Source: an uncultured Eubacteriales bacterium
GTDB taxonomy: Bacteria; Bacillota; Clostridia; Oscillospirales; Acutalibacteraceae
NCBI GenBank assembly: GCA_948762645.1
Contig: CAQBRY010000015.1
Location: forward strand, 1 to 21,768
Reading direction: 5' to 3'
Length of the DNA stretch: 21,768 nt
The first letter of the stretch is position 1; every line of letters begins with the position of its first letter. The notes beneath the pieces were generated by a model. That model was not told the origin of the DNA. It did not search any database and saw only the letters and a list, made by a program, of their open reading frames with translations. This document shows, piece by piece, positions 1 through 8,368 of this stretch. The translations under genes were made by a program, and so were the position numbers.

Positions 1-1287
1 AAGCAGACCCTTATAGGCTACTCTTCCCTCTACCCCTTCGGGAACTAATTTCTTTGAATTATTTTGAAAATATCTGTCTGTGCTTCCTTTCCCCATGGCT
101 GCTAAACTTCCCATTCCACGGTATGTTTTAAATTGTCTTCCTTGGTATATTTCATTTTCTCCGGGCGACTCTTCACATCCGGCAACTAATGATCCTACCA
201 TAACTACGTCTGCACCGGCTGCCAGAGCTTTTACTATATCTCCCGAATACTTTATGCCACCATCTGATATTACAGGTATTCCATATTTTTTTGCTACTTT
301 AGCTACATCATAAACAGCAGTAATTTGCGGTACACCTATTCCCGCTATTATTCTTGTCGTACAAATAGACCCGGGCCCTATTCCTACTTTTAAACAATCT
401 GCTCCTGCATCTATTAAAGCCTTAGCTGCTTCTGAAGTTGCTATATTTCCTGCTATTAAAGGAATGTGAGGAAATGCCTTTTTTACTTTTTTCACACTAT
501 TTATTACATTTATGTTGTGACCATGAGCAGAATCTAGAACCAATACGTCAACTTGCGATGATACTAATACTTCAACTCTATAAAGTACGTCGTCAGTCGC
601 CCCAATAGCAGCTGCACACATCAATCTTCCTTCTTTATCCTTTGAAGAGTTTGGATATCTTACGGATTTTTCGATATCCTTTATTGTAATAAGTCCTTTA
701 AGCTTTTTATTTTCATCTACTAACGGTAGTTTCTCTATTCTGTATTTCCTTAGGATTTCTTTTGCTTCTTTCATTGATGTTCCAACAGGAGCTGTAACAA
801 GATTTTCTTTAGTCATTACGTTCTTTATTTTATGTGAATAATCTATTATATCCATATATCTTAAATCGCGATTTGTAATTATACCTACAAGAACTTCATC
901 CTGACATATAGGTACACCAGATATTCTGTATTTAGCCATCAAAGATACTGCTTCATTTATAGTATTTTCAGGAGAAAGGAAAAATGGTCTCGAAATAACA
1001 CCGTTTTCAGATCTTTTTACTTTATCGACTTCTTCAGCTTGTTGCTGTATTGACATATTCTTATGTATTACTCCGATTCCTCCCTCCCTTGCTATAGCTA
1101 TAGCCATCTTTGACTCTGTTACAGTATCCATAGCTGCCGTCATTATGGGAATATTTAAATTTATATCTTTAGTAAGTTTTGTTTCTAAACGCACCCCCTT
1201 AGGTTCAACAAAAGATTCTCCCGGCACTAAAAGTACGTCGTCAAAAGTAATCCCATTTTTACCAAATTTAATGTTTTCATCTATCAT
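1..1287 (-). CDS. guaB: IMP dehydrogenase (3' end beyond window)
   Basis: Inosine-5'-monophosphate dehydrogenase, which oxidises IMP to XMP with NAD+, the committed step of GMP synthesis in the cytoplasm. The 429 visible codons read without a stop from an ATG at 1287, preceded by a purine-rich GGAAAGG, to the window edge; roughly 55 C-terminal residues are missing. Seen: N-terminal FDDVLLVPGES, a CBS-pair region around residues 98-215, the DSAHGH strand, the catalytic-cysteine loop GPGSICTTR (Cys about residue 309), SDGGI, the YRGMGSLAAM flap and the DRYFQ Arg-Tyr pair that acts in hydrolysis. It starts 16 bp after serS and is very probably cotranscribed with it. No missing key residue was seen. 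Confidence 0.96.
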   Translation of the reverse strand, partial: MIDENIKFGKNGITFDDVLLVPGESFVEPKGVRLETKLTKDINLNIPIMTAAMDTVTESKMAIAIAREGGIGVIHKNMSIQQQAEEVDKVKRSENGVISRPFFLSPENTINEAVSLMAKYRISGVPICQDEVLVGIITNRDLRYMDIIDYSHKIKNVMTKENLVTAPVGTSMKEAKEILRKYRIEKLPLVDENKKLKGLITIKDIEKSVRYPNSSKDKEGRLMCAAAIGATDDVLYRVEVLVSSQVDVLVLDSAHGHNINVINSVKKVKKAFPHIPLIAGNIATSEAAKALIDAGADCLKVGIGPGSICTTRIIAGIGVPQITAVYDVAKVAKKYGIPVISDGGIKYSGDIVKALAAGADVVMVGSLVAGCEESPGENEIYQGRQFKTYRGMGSLAAMGKGSTDRYFQNNSKKLVPEGVEGRVAYKGLL

Positions 1288-1303
1288 TATAATTTCCTTT
1301 CCT

Positions 1304-2581
1304 TTAACTTTTTATAATGTCAACATTATTCATGTATTTTCTGAGTACTTCTGGAATAATTACAGAGCCTTCTTTTGTTTGATAATTCTCAAGAATAGCG
1401 GCTACCGTCCTTCCGACAGCAACACCTGAACCGTTTAATGTGTGTACAAGCTTGGCTTTATCTTTTATATCGTCTTTATACCTAATAGACATCCTATTAG
1501 CTTGATAAGATTCAAAATTGGAACATGATGATATTTCTACATATCTTCCGTATGAAGGCATCCAAACTTCTATATCATAAGTTTTTGCTGATGAAAACCC
1601 TAAGTCCCCTGTAGATAAACATACAACTCTATAAGGAAGCCCTAATAACTTAAGAACTTTTTCTGCGTCATTAGTTAATGACTCTAACTCTTCATAAGAA
1701 TTTTCCGGCTTACAGAATTTTACAAGTTCTACTTTGTTAAATTGATGCATACGGATAAGTCCCCTGGTATCACGACCTGCAGACCCTGCTTCAGCCCTGA
1801 AACATGCTGAATACGCACAATACTTTAAGGGCAATTTATCACCTTCCAATATTTCATTTCGATGCATATTTGTTACCGGTACTTCGGCAGTTGGTATCAT
1901 AAAATAGTCTGTATTTTCGAGTTTAAACGCATCTTCTTCAAATTTTGGAAGTTGCCCTGTTCCTGTCATAGAAGCACGGTTTACGATAAATGGTGGAAAT
2001 AATTCAGTATATCCATTTTGTGAATGTGTATCTAGAAAAAAATTAATTACCGCTCTTTCAAGCTTAGAACCTAAATTTTTATAAAAACAAAATCGAGAAC
2101 CTGTAATTTTAGCCGCTCTTTCAAAATCTAATATATCTAACTCTTTTCCTATTTCCCAATGGGGTTTAATTTGAAAATCAACTTTTTTAGGTTCTCCCCA
2201 TTTTCTTATTTCCTTATTGTCAGTGTCATCTTTCCCTACTGGCACACTTTCATGGGGGACATTTGGTATAGAAAGAAGCGTTTCGAGTTGCTGCCTTTCT
2301 ATTTCAGAAATTTCTGAATCAAGTGATGATATATTATCAGAAATTATTTTCATTTCTGCCATTATTTCGGATATATCTTTTCCCTCTTTTTTTAATGAAG
2401 GAATATTTTTACTTACGGTATTTTGCTTTGCCTTCATTTCCCCTACTTCACTTATTAATTTTCTACGCTTTATGTCTATCTTTTCAAGTTCATCTAATTT
2501 TGCATCAAAGTTAGCATTTCTAGTCTTTAGCTGTTCTTTAACATAGTCAATATTTTGACGTATTTCCTTTATATCTATCAC
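1304..2581 (-). CDS. serS: Seryl-tRNA synthetase
   Basis: Class II aminoacyl-tRNA synthetase that charges tRNA-Ser (and tRNA-Sec where present) with serine. The 425 residues match the usual family length. The N-terminal third is the long antiparallel coiled-coil arm that grips the tRNA variable arm. The catalytic domain shows the TGTGQLPKFE region, the motif 2 stretch FRAEAGSAGRDTRG and motif 3 GSGVAVGRTVAA near the C terminus. Start choice: an ATG lies three codons upstream at 2590, but GGGAG (2591-2595) directly abuts it. The GTG at 2581 has that site at a proper 9-nt spacing and yields the family-typical beginning M-IDIKEIRQN. It follows rsmG by 76 bp with its own promoter and precedes guaB by 16 bp. 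Confidence 0.95.
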   Translation of the reverse strand: MIDIKEIRQNIDYVKEQLKTRNANFDAKLDELEKIDIKRRKLISEVGEMKAKQNTVSKNIPSLKKEGKDISEIMAEMKIISDNISSLDSEISEIERQQLETLLSIPNVPHESVPVGKDDTDNKEIRKWGEPKKVDFQIKPHWEIGKELDILDFERAAKITGSRFCFYKNLGSKLERAVINFFLDTHSQNGYTELFPPFIVNRASMTGTGQLPKFEEDAFKLENTDYFMIPTAEVPVTNMHRNEILEGDKLPLKYCAYSACFRAEAGSAGRDTRGLIRMHQFNKVELVKFCKPENSYEELESLTNDAEKVLKLLGLPYRVVCLSTGDLGFSSAKTYDIEVWMPSYGRYVEISSCSNFESYQANRMSIRYKDDIKDKAKLVHTLNGSGVAVGRTVAAILENYQTKEGSVIIPEVLRKYMNNVDIIKS

Positions 2582-2613
2582 TACAAACATCTCCCATATA
2601 TTAAATTTTTTAA

Positions 2614-2642
2614 ATTATACCACGTAAGATAGTAAATTTAAA
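2614..2642 (-). promoter_or_regulatory. Extended -10 promoter for serS-guaB
   Basis: On the minus strand a TTTAAA (-35, 2637-2642) is followed after 17 bp by TATAAT (2614-2619). The -10 box is preceded by TGG, giving the extended TGnTATAAT form. The predicted transcript would begin near 2607, about 25 nt before the serS GTG. This suggests serS-guaB can be transcribed independently of the mnmE-mnmG-rsmG genes upstream. The leader is too short for a T-box. Prediction by consensus only. Confidence 0.6.
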
Positions 2643-2657
2643 CTCTTATATTAAATA

Positions 2658-3377
2658 TTATAATGGCTTTTTTATTATTTGAGAAGTAGGTCGTGGATAT
2701 TTGATACTACAATTATTAATTTTTTCTATAATAACGAAACTTCTAGTATCCCCAATTTCTGGAAGGCAAAATTCTTCTATATTAAAAATTTTACTGCTTA
2801 AAACTTTGAAGCAATCTGTACACTTCAGCAATTCTTCTTTTACATTTGACCCTTTATAAGCTACAAATAAACCACCTTTTTTTACATACGGAATACAGTA
2901 TTCAGACAAAATATTAAGCGTAGCCACAGCTCTTGACAATACTAAATCAAATTTTTCTCTATATAAAGGATTTTTAGCTAAATCTTCTGCCCGAGAATGT
3001 ATGACGTCCGCCTCTATACTTAATTTTTCACACAGTTTTTTTAAAAACACAACTCTCTTATTTAAACTATCAAGTAAAGTCAAATTTATATCCGGAAAGC
3101 ATATTTTTATTGGTAATCCTGGAAACCCTGCCCCTGTACCTATATCTATTATACTTTTAATTTTATTAATCTTTATAAATTTATTTATAATCACGCTATC
3201 TAAAAAATGTTTAATAACTATGTCTTCTGGATTTACAATAGACGTAAGGTTTGTATGCTTATTATAATCAATTAAAAAATCCATATATACCGAAAACATA
3301 TTAATTTTTTCTTGTGAAATATCAATGTCAGCATTAAAACAATATCTTTTTAATTTTTCTTCTAATTTTTTATCCAT
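2658..3377 (-). CDS. rsmG: 16S rRNA (guanine-N7)-methyltransferase RsmG (GidB)
   Basis: SAM-dependent enzyme that makes m7G in the 530 loop of 16S rRNA (G527 in E. coli numbering); loss in other bacteria gives low-level streptomycin resistance. The 239 residues are normal for the family. The Rossmann SAM-binding motif IDIGTGAGFPGLP lies at residues 78-89, preceded by the family-typical YNKHTNLTSI and HFLDS and followed by the SRAVA segment. The ATG at 3377 has GGGGG six nt upstream. The mnmG stop is one base away, so the two are translationally close and in the same operon, the classical gidA-gidB arrangement. The C-terminal tail is basic and probably disordered. Confidence 0.95.
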   Translation of the reverse strand: MDKKLEEKLKRYCFNADIDISQEKINMFSVYMDFLIDYNKHTNLTSIVNPEDIVIKHFLDSVIINKFIKINKIKSIIDIGTGAGFPGLPIKICFPDINLTLLDSLNKRVVFLKKLCEKLSIEADVIHSRAEDLAKNPLYREKFDLVLSRAVATLNILSEYCIPYVKKGGLFVAYKGSNVKEELLKCTDCFKVLSSKIFNIEEFCLPEIGDTRSFVIIEKINNCSIKYPRPTSQIIKKPL

Positions 3378-3378
3378 A

Positions 3379-5235
3379 TTAATCCCCCTGTTTTCTGCTC
3401 AGCCATATCATAAGTACTGAAATATCTGCAGGACTTACCCCGGATATACGCGAAGCCTGACCAAGACTTTGAGGATTTATTTTTTTTAGTTTTTCAATAG
3501 CTTCAAGTCTTAATCCTTTTATTTCATCGTAATTAAGATTTTCAGGTATCTTTTTTTTCTCAAGTCTTCTCATTTCTTCTACTTGTCTTAACTGTCTGCT
3601 TATATATCCCTCATATTTTATCTCTATTTCTATTTGTTTTAAAACTTCGTCATTTAAATTAGGAAATTCATTATCAAAACTTTTTAGATCTTTATAGTTA
3701 ATATTTGGCCTTTTTAATAAATCAAATAATTTAATACTTTGATCGATAGGGGAACTTCCTTTTGACTTGAGAAATTCATTTAACTCTTTTGTAGGGTATA
3801 TATTAACCTTTTTTGCCCTTTCTATCTCCTCTTTTTTTTGTTTTTCTTTTAAATTAAATTCTTTCCATACGTTGTTAGAGATAAGTCCTAATTTTCTGCC
3901 TATTGGCATTAATCTTTGATCTGCATTGTCTTGACGCAGAATTAATCTATATTCAGACCTAGACGTCATCATTCTGTACGGGTCACTTACTCCTTTGGTT
4001 ATAAGATCGTCTATCAGGGTACCAATATAAGAACTTGCTCTGTCAAGAATCAAAGGCTTTTCATTTTTTACTTTCAAAGCAGCATTTACTCCGGCAACAA
4101 ACCCCTGTACTGCTGCCTCTTCATACCCTGAACTTCCATTGAACTGTCCTGCTCCGTATAGTCCGCTGTGGTCTTTAAATTCCAAAGTGCAGTACATTTG
4201 ATTCGGATTTACACAATCATACTCTATAGCGTAAGCCGGACGCATAATTATTACGTTTTCAAGCCCTTGGATTGTACGATAAAACTCAAGCTGTACGTCT
4301 TCAGGGAGGGAGGACGACAACCCCTGCAAATACATTTCTTCCGTATTTAATCCGCAAGGCTCGATAAACATCTGATGTCTTTCTTTATCAGAGAACCTTA
4401 CAATCTTATCTTCTATACTCGGACAGTATCTCGGTCCAACACCTTCTATTTTCCCACTATACATCGGACTCCTATGAATATTTTTAAGTATCACTTCCTT
4501 AGTTTTTTCATTAGTATAGCCCATATAACAGCAGATTTTATTTTCACCTTTGTCCTTCGTTCTATATGAAAAAGGGACTATGTTCTCATCTCCATTTTGT
4601 ACTTCCAATTTAGAAAAATCTATACTTGATCTTAATACTCTAGCCGGAGTACCTGTTTTGAACTTTCTTATTTCAAGTCCCAGTTTTCTTAGAGATTTTC
4701 CTAAATGCGTTGCCGGCAGACTATAGTCCGGACCGCTTTTAAATGAATTTTCTCCAATATGTATAGTTCCGTCTAAGTACGTACCTGTAGCTATAATAAC
4801 GCATTTTGACTCATATTCCATGTTGGTTAAAGTTTTTACTTTCCACATACTTTCATATTTTTTTAAATCTATGATTTCAGCCTGTTTAATTTCCAGATTT
4901 TTTTGAAGTTCTAATTTATGTTTCATTATTTCTTTATATTTATTTCTATCGATTTGTACTCTTAATGAATGTACGGCAGGACCCTTGCCAAGATTAAGCA
5001 TTCGGCTTTGCAAAAAACACTCATCTGCAGTTTTTCCCATTTCCCCGCCTAAAGCATCAAGTTCCCGGACTAAATGTCCTTTGGCAGTTCCCCCTATTGA
5101 TGGATTGCACGGACAATTTCCTATATAGTCCAAATTAGTCGTAAAAACCGCAACTTTACATCCAAGGCGAGCAGCTGCAAGACCTGCTTCTATTCCGGCA
5201 TGTCCTGCTCCTATAACTATAATATCGTAATGCAC
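3379..5235 (-). CDS. mnmG: tRNA uridine 5-carboxymethylaminomethyl modification enzyme MnmG (GidA)
   Basis: FAD-binding partner of MnmE; together they add (carboxymethyl)aminomethyl to C5 of the wobble uridine in tRNAs reading split codon boxes. Seen: N-terminal dinucleotide fold YDIIVIGAGHAGIEAG, the PCNPSIGG motif, the paired-cysteine region PRYCPSIEDK, the FIEPCG segment and the conserved C-terminal QASRISGVSPADI helical domain. Length is 618 residues, near the family norm. Start choice: an ATG at 5250 has no usable ribosome binding site, whereas GGGAG (5244-5248) sits 8 nt before the GTG at 5235, giving MHYDIIVIG. It follows mnmE by 24 bp, consistent with the obligate MnmE-MnmG complex. 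Confidence 0.96.
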   Translation of the reverse strand: MHYDIIVIGAGHAGIEAGLAAARLGCKVAVFTTNLDYIGNCPCNPSIGGTAKGHLVRELDALGGEMGKTADECFLQSRMLNLGKGPAVHSLRVQIDRNKYKEIMKHKLELQKNLEIKQAEIIDLKKYESMWKVKTLTNMEYESKCVIIATGTYLDGTIHIGENSFKSGPDYSLPATHLGKSLRKLGLEIRKFKTGTPARVLRSSIDFSKLEVQNGDENIVPFSYRTKDKGENKICCYMGYTNEKTKEVILKNIHRSPMYSGKIEGVGPRYCPSIEDKIVRFSDKERHQMFIEPCGLNTEEMYLQGLSSSLPEDVQLEFYRTIQGLENVIIMRPAYAIEYDCVNPNQMYCTLEFKDHSGLYGAGQFNGSSGYEEAAVQGFVAGVNAALKVKNEKPLILDRASSYIGTLIDDLITKGVSDPYRMMTSRSEYRLILRQDNADQRLMPIGRKLGLISNNVWKEFNLKEKQKKEEIERAKKVNIYPTKELNEFLKSKGSSPIDQSIKLFDLLKRPNINYKDLKSFDNEFPNLNDEVLKQIEIEIKYEGYISRQLRQVEEMRRLEKKKIPENLNYDEIKGLRLEAIEKLKKINPQSLGQASRISGVSPADISVLMIWLSRKQGD

Positions 5236-5259
5236 TTTAGTTTCTCCCATTTTATTAAT

Positions 5260-6645
5260 CTATTTCCCTACGCAAAATTTTGAAAAAATCCTATCAACTA
5301 TTTCTTCACTGGCACTTTCTCCTGTAAATTCATTTAAAATACCTATACTTTCTTGTATTAAAATAGTTATGGCGTCTAAAGTAATACCGTTCTTTAGTTC
5401 ACCTATCGCTTCTTTTAATATATTGGATATTCTCTTTAAACAGTCTAGATGTCTTTCGTTTGATATTATAACATCATTTTCATCTGACATAAATTTATTT
5501 ATGCTATTATATACCACTCTTTCTAAATTTTCTAAACTTGTCTCCTTTTTAGCAGACAAAAATAAAATATTTTTTTCATCACTTAAAAATTTATCTATAC
5601 TTAAGACTTGAGGTAAATCAGTTTTATTTATTATTATAATTCTATTTTTATTTTGCGTAAGATCTAATATGCTTTGATCTTCCTGCTCTAATTCCCTTGA
5701 ACCGTCTAAAACTACAAATACAAGTTCAGACGAAGTTATCATCTCCTTAGATTTTTCTACTCCTATTCTTTCAATAATATTACTTGCATCCCTGATTCCC
5801 GCTGTATCTATTAATCTTATGGGAATACTTCCCAACATCACAGTTTCCTCTATTATATCTCTCGTAGTTCCGGGAATATCCGTTACTATTGCTTTTTGCG
5901 ATCCTGAAAGTAAATTCATTAAAGTAGATTTTCCAACGTTTGGTTTCCCTACTATCGCCGTTTTAATACCTTCTTTTATTATTTTACCAAAATCATAAGT
6001 TTTAATCATATTCTCAGCAGAACTTAAAATACTTTCTATCTGCATGCTTAATTCAGATTCCTTAAACTCAAAGATTTCTTCGTCCGGATAATCAGACCAT
6101 ACTGATAACTTGGCAGCTATATCTAATAATAAATTTTTTAATTTATATATTTTACTGTTAATATTTCCTTCCTTATTTTCAAAAGCTATTTTATTTGCCT
6201 TTTCACTTTTTGCACATATTAAATCCATAACAGCTTCAGCTTGAACTAAATCCATTTTTCCATTTAGAAAAGCTCTCTTTGTAAACTCCCCCGGCTTAGC
6301 AAGTTTTGCTCCTAATTCCAGTGCTATTCTTAATACTCTTCTTGTTAAAAAAAGTCCGCCGTGACACGATATTTCAACAACGTTTTCCCCTGTATAACTA
6401 TTAGGTCCTCTAAATACCAAAATAACAGCTTCATCAATAAAATCACCGTTATCAATAATCTTTCCATACTTTGCAGTATACCCTTTTAATGAAGAAATTT
6501 TTATATTTTCATCAAAAGGTTTAAACATTTTTTCCGCTATTTTAAAAGAATCATCTCCAGATATTCTTACTATCCCTATTCCACCATTTCCTTGTGCGGT
6601 AGAAATTGCGGCGATTGTATTATTAAAAATTATGTCTTTTTTCAA
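5260..6645 (-). CDS. mnmE: tRNA modification GTPase MnmE (TrmE)
   Basis: Dimeric, potassium-activated GTPase that works with MnmG in wobble-uridine modification using a formyl-folate one-carbon unit. Domain order is standard: N-terminal folate-binding domain (about residues 1-120), helical domain, inserted G domain, and a C-terminal helix. Seen: G1 GKPNVGKS (233-240), G2 region PGTTRD (258-263), G3 DTAG (280-283), G4 NKTD (340-343) and the terminal catalytic-site motif CVGK (458-461). Start is TTG at 6645 with GGAAG 8 nt upstream. It is first in the minus-strand operon. The jag/yidC/rpmH genes commonly found upstream of mnmE in Bacillota are absent, replaced by a divergent deubiquitinase-like gene. 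Confidence 0.96.
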   Translation of the reverse strand: MKKDIIFNNTIAAISTAQGNGGIGIVRISGDDSFKIAEKMFKPFDENIKISSLKGYTAKYGKIIDNGDFIDEAVILVFRGPNSYTGENVVEISCHGGLFLTRRVLRIALELGAKLAKPGEFTKRAFLNGKMDLVQAEAVMDLICAKSEKANKIAFENKEGNINSKIYKLKNLLLDIAAKLSVWSDYPDEEIFEFKESELSMQIESILSSAENMIKTYDFGKIIKEGIKTAIVGKPNVGKSTLMNLLSGSQKAIVTDIPGTTRDIIEETVMLGSIPIRLIDTAGIRDASNIIERIGVEKSKEMITSSELVFVVLDGSRELEQEDQSILDLTQNKNRIIIINKTDLPQVLSIDKFLSDEKNILFLSAKKETSLENLERVVYNSINKFMSDENDVIISNERHLDCLKRISNILKEAIGELKNGITLDAITILIQESIGILNEFTGESASEEIVDRIFSKFCVGK

Positions 6646-6713
6646 GACTTTATCTTCCTTTACATTTTGATTTTATAAATAAAACATTTACAATTATATA
6701 TTTTATTTTAATT

Positions 6714-6743
6714 TTTGTATATAAACTTTAATTAATATACAAA
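6714..6743. repeat. Inverted repeat in the mnmE / deubiquitinase intergenic region
   Basis: TTTGTATAT (6714-6722) and its exact complement ATATACAAA (6735-6743) are separated by 12 bp. The dyad sits 20 bp upstream of the -35 box of the deubiquitinase-like gene, between two divergent start regions, where an operator could lie. The 210-bp intergenic region is extremely AT-rich, so chance dyads are likely. Confidence 0.3.
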
Positions 6744-6762
6744 TTAATATTAATTTAACATA

Positions 6763-6791
6763 TTGAAATATGATATTAACAGTGATATAAT
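6763..6791 (+). promoter_or_regulatory. Strong vegetative-type promoter of the deubiquitinase-like gene
   Basis: TTGAAA (6763-6768) and TATAAT (6786-6791) are separated by exactly 17 bp, and TGA directly precedes the -10 box (extended -10). Only one base departs from the sigma-A consensus hexamers. Transcription would start near 6798, leaving a 5' leader of about 58 nt before the ATG at 6856. The match suggests strong expression in vegetative cells unless repressed. Confidence 0.7.
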
Positions 6792-6855
6792 ATTATATAA
6801 TGACAAATTAATAATATAATTGTTATTAATTTACACTTATTTGAGGAGATTAAAA

Positions 6856-8229
6856 ATGAATCACAAAATTTTATCTTTTTTGCTAAGTTTTATATTTTTA
6901 TTTGAGGTTCCAGCAATGGCATACTCTAAACATATAAATACTGCTGAAAATAATGATATAAAAGCATCTCAAGCTTTGAAAAAAAATACTATAAGCAATA
7001 CTACTCTTTCTAAAATAAAAAATAATATTGGCTCTATAATTTATAAATCCATTGCAGCAGGAATTGTACTTATTGATTTATATTTAATATACGATTTATT
7101 TTTTAAAAATAATTCAAATCAACAGCAAAATATTTCAGATCGTAACGTTGACCATAATATAGGACAGCCTCAACAGCCCCAGAAACCAATTTCGCCTGCA
7201 TATGGTGAAGCTTTTGCAATGACCGATGATATTATTGAAAATATAGATTATGTTCCTATAAACGGAATACGAAACATTGGAAATACATGCTATATGAACG
7301 CCGCTATTCAGCAATTATATAAAAATAATAAATTTAGAAATCATATACTTAAGCAAAGATCCATTATTAAGGTAAATTGTCCATTCACTTGGTCACTATA
7401 TCATATTTTTAATTCTATAAGAAACAATAACCCTCTGGAGGATAACGAATTGCGTGAACTTGTAAAACTTCTCGGTCATCACGAATTTCAGCAGCAAGAT
7501 TCAGAAGAATATATGCGTCAAATTATAAAAAAATGCTCAAGAGAACTTAATCAGATAGAAGATATTATTAATATATCTAATGTTGCAGATGCAAGCAACT
7601 CTCAAAATGGCGATAGTTTAGTTGATCTAATTAAAATGAGTGCCCCTTTAGATGCGGACAAAATAAGGGAAGATATACTTAAAAAACACCCCGATTGGAA
7701 AGAAAATTCCAAGGATTTTATTAAAGAACAGGATCAAATCTTAGAACAATCAAATCCAAATTATCATACCATTCCAGACATAAAAACCAATGATGGTACA
7801 GAAATAATAATTCCTATTAACAGAACTTTTAACAATGGATTTGATACTCAAGGAATAGCTATTGAAGCAAAAAATAATAGCCAAATATCTATTCCGCTTA
7901 AAATTAATTTAGAACGTGATTTTAATATTCAAGATGACAACAGAGTTTATACTTTGTCATGTGTTACCGTACATCTTGGTGATTCAGGAGCCAGTGGACA
8001 TTATATAGTTTATGAAAAAAGTGCCGAAAGAAAATGGTATGAAATCAGCGACAATTCTGTAAAAGAAATTCAATACTCGGATATAAAGCCTATTATAGAA
8101 AAAAATGCTACCATATTGACTTATACTTTGTCAGATGTTAACGAACAAGAACCTCAATCTAATATTAATACAGTAAAAGATAATCCTGGAGGGTTGGAAA
8201 AGATTAAAAGACTCTTTGGAATTAAATAA
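6856..8229 (+). CDS. USP/UCH-family (peptidase C19) deubiquitinase-like protein, exported or membrane-bound
   Basis: Cysteine protease of the eukaryotic ubiquitin-specific protease fold, 457 residues. ATG at 6856 has TTGAGGAG about 8 nt upstream. Seen: a signal-peptide-like N terminus (hydrophobic 5-18, AMA cleavage-like site at 20-22), a second hydrophobic helix (about 60-83), a Gln/Asn-rich linker (84-112), then the catalytic domain (about 134-425). The Cys box GIRNIGNTCYMNAAIQQL gives C145 and oxyanion N140; QQDSEEYM (213-220) is the conserved QQDAxEF-like helix; the His box SGHYIVY gives H382; WYEISDNSV gives D399. The C-to-H-to-D order and the 17-residue H-D spacing fit active USPs such as USP7. 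The zinc-finger CxxC pairs of the USP fingers are absent, so this is a minimal catalytic domain. The gene has its own promoter and terminator. The likely substrate is host ubiquitin or a ubiquitin-like modifier (inference); none is encoded nearby. The domain call is confident, the biological role is not. Confidence 0.9.
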   Translation: MNHKILSFLLSFIFLFEVPAMAYSKHINTAENNDIKASQALKKNTISNTTLSKIKNNIGSIIYKSIAAGIVLIDLYLIYDLFFKNNSNQQQNISDRNVDHNIGQPQQPQKPISPAYGEAFAMTDDIIENIDYVPINGIRNIGNTCYMNAAIQQLYKNNKFRNHILKQRSIIKVNCPFTWSLYHIFNSIRNNNPLEDNELRELVKLLGHHEFQQQDSEEYMRQIIKKCSRELNQIEDIINISNVADASNSQNGDSLVDLIKMSAPLDADKIREDILKKHPDWKENSKDFIKEQDQILEQSNPNYHTIPDIKTNDGTEIIIPINRTFNNGFDTQGIAIEAKNNSQISIPLKINLERDFNIQDDNRVYTLSCVTVHLGDSGASGHYIVYEKSAERKWYEISDNSVKEIQYSDIKPIIEKNATILTYTLSDVNEQEPQSNINTVKDNPGGLEKIKRLFGIK

Positions 8230-8254
8230 TAAACTAATTTACTTACTATAAGTC

Positions 8255-8300
8255 AAGGTACTAAATGTTAAAAAGGACTTTACATTTAGTACCTTTTTTT
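8255..8300 (+). terminator. Intrinsic terminator after the deubiquitinase-like gene
   Basis: A perfect 14-bp stem (8255-8268 with 8282-8295), 13-nt loop, is followed by a run of T ending at 8300. It begins 25 nt after the stop codon and isolates this gene from nth downstream. Confidence 0.9.
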
Positions 8301-8337
8301 GTACAATAATAAGCTGTACACTAATTATTTAATTAGT
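8300..8337. repeat. TGTACA pair and 8-bp-arm dyad upstream of nth
   Basis: Two TGTACA hexamers (8300-8305 and 8315-8320) lie 15 bp apart. The second overlaps a dyad, ACTAATTA (8320-8327), TT, TAATTAGT (8330-8337). This lies between the preceding terminator and nth, where a promoter for nth and the PBP gene must be. No convincing -35/-10 pair was seen, so an operator role is speculative. Confidence 0.3.
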
Positions 8338-8368
8338 TTCTAAAAATAAAATTCAAGATGTGATTATT

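Noticed and set aside
80..313. Plus-strand open frame at the left edge
   Set aside because: It is the antisense shadow of guaB, which reads through this region with full IMP dehydrogenase motifs.
2582..2657. Possible T-box leader upstream of serS
   Set aside because: The gap is 76 bp and is occupied by a promoter; there is no room for a T-box stem I and antiterminator.
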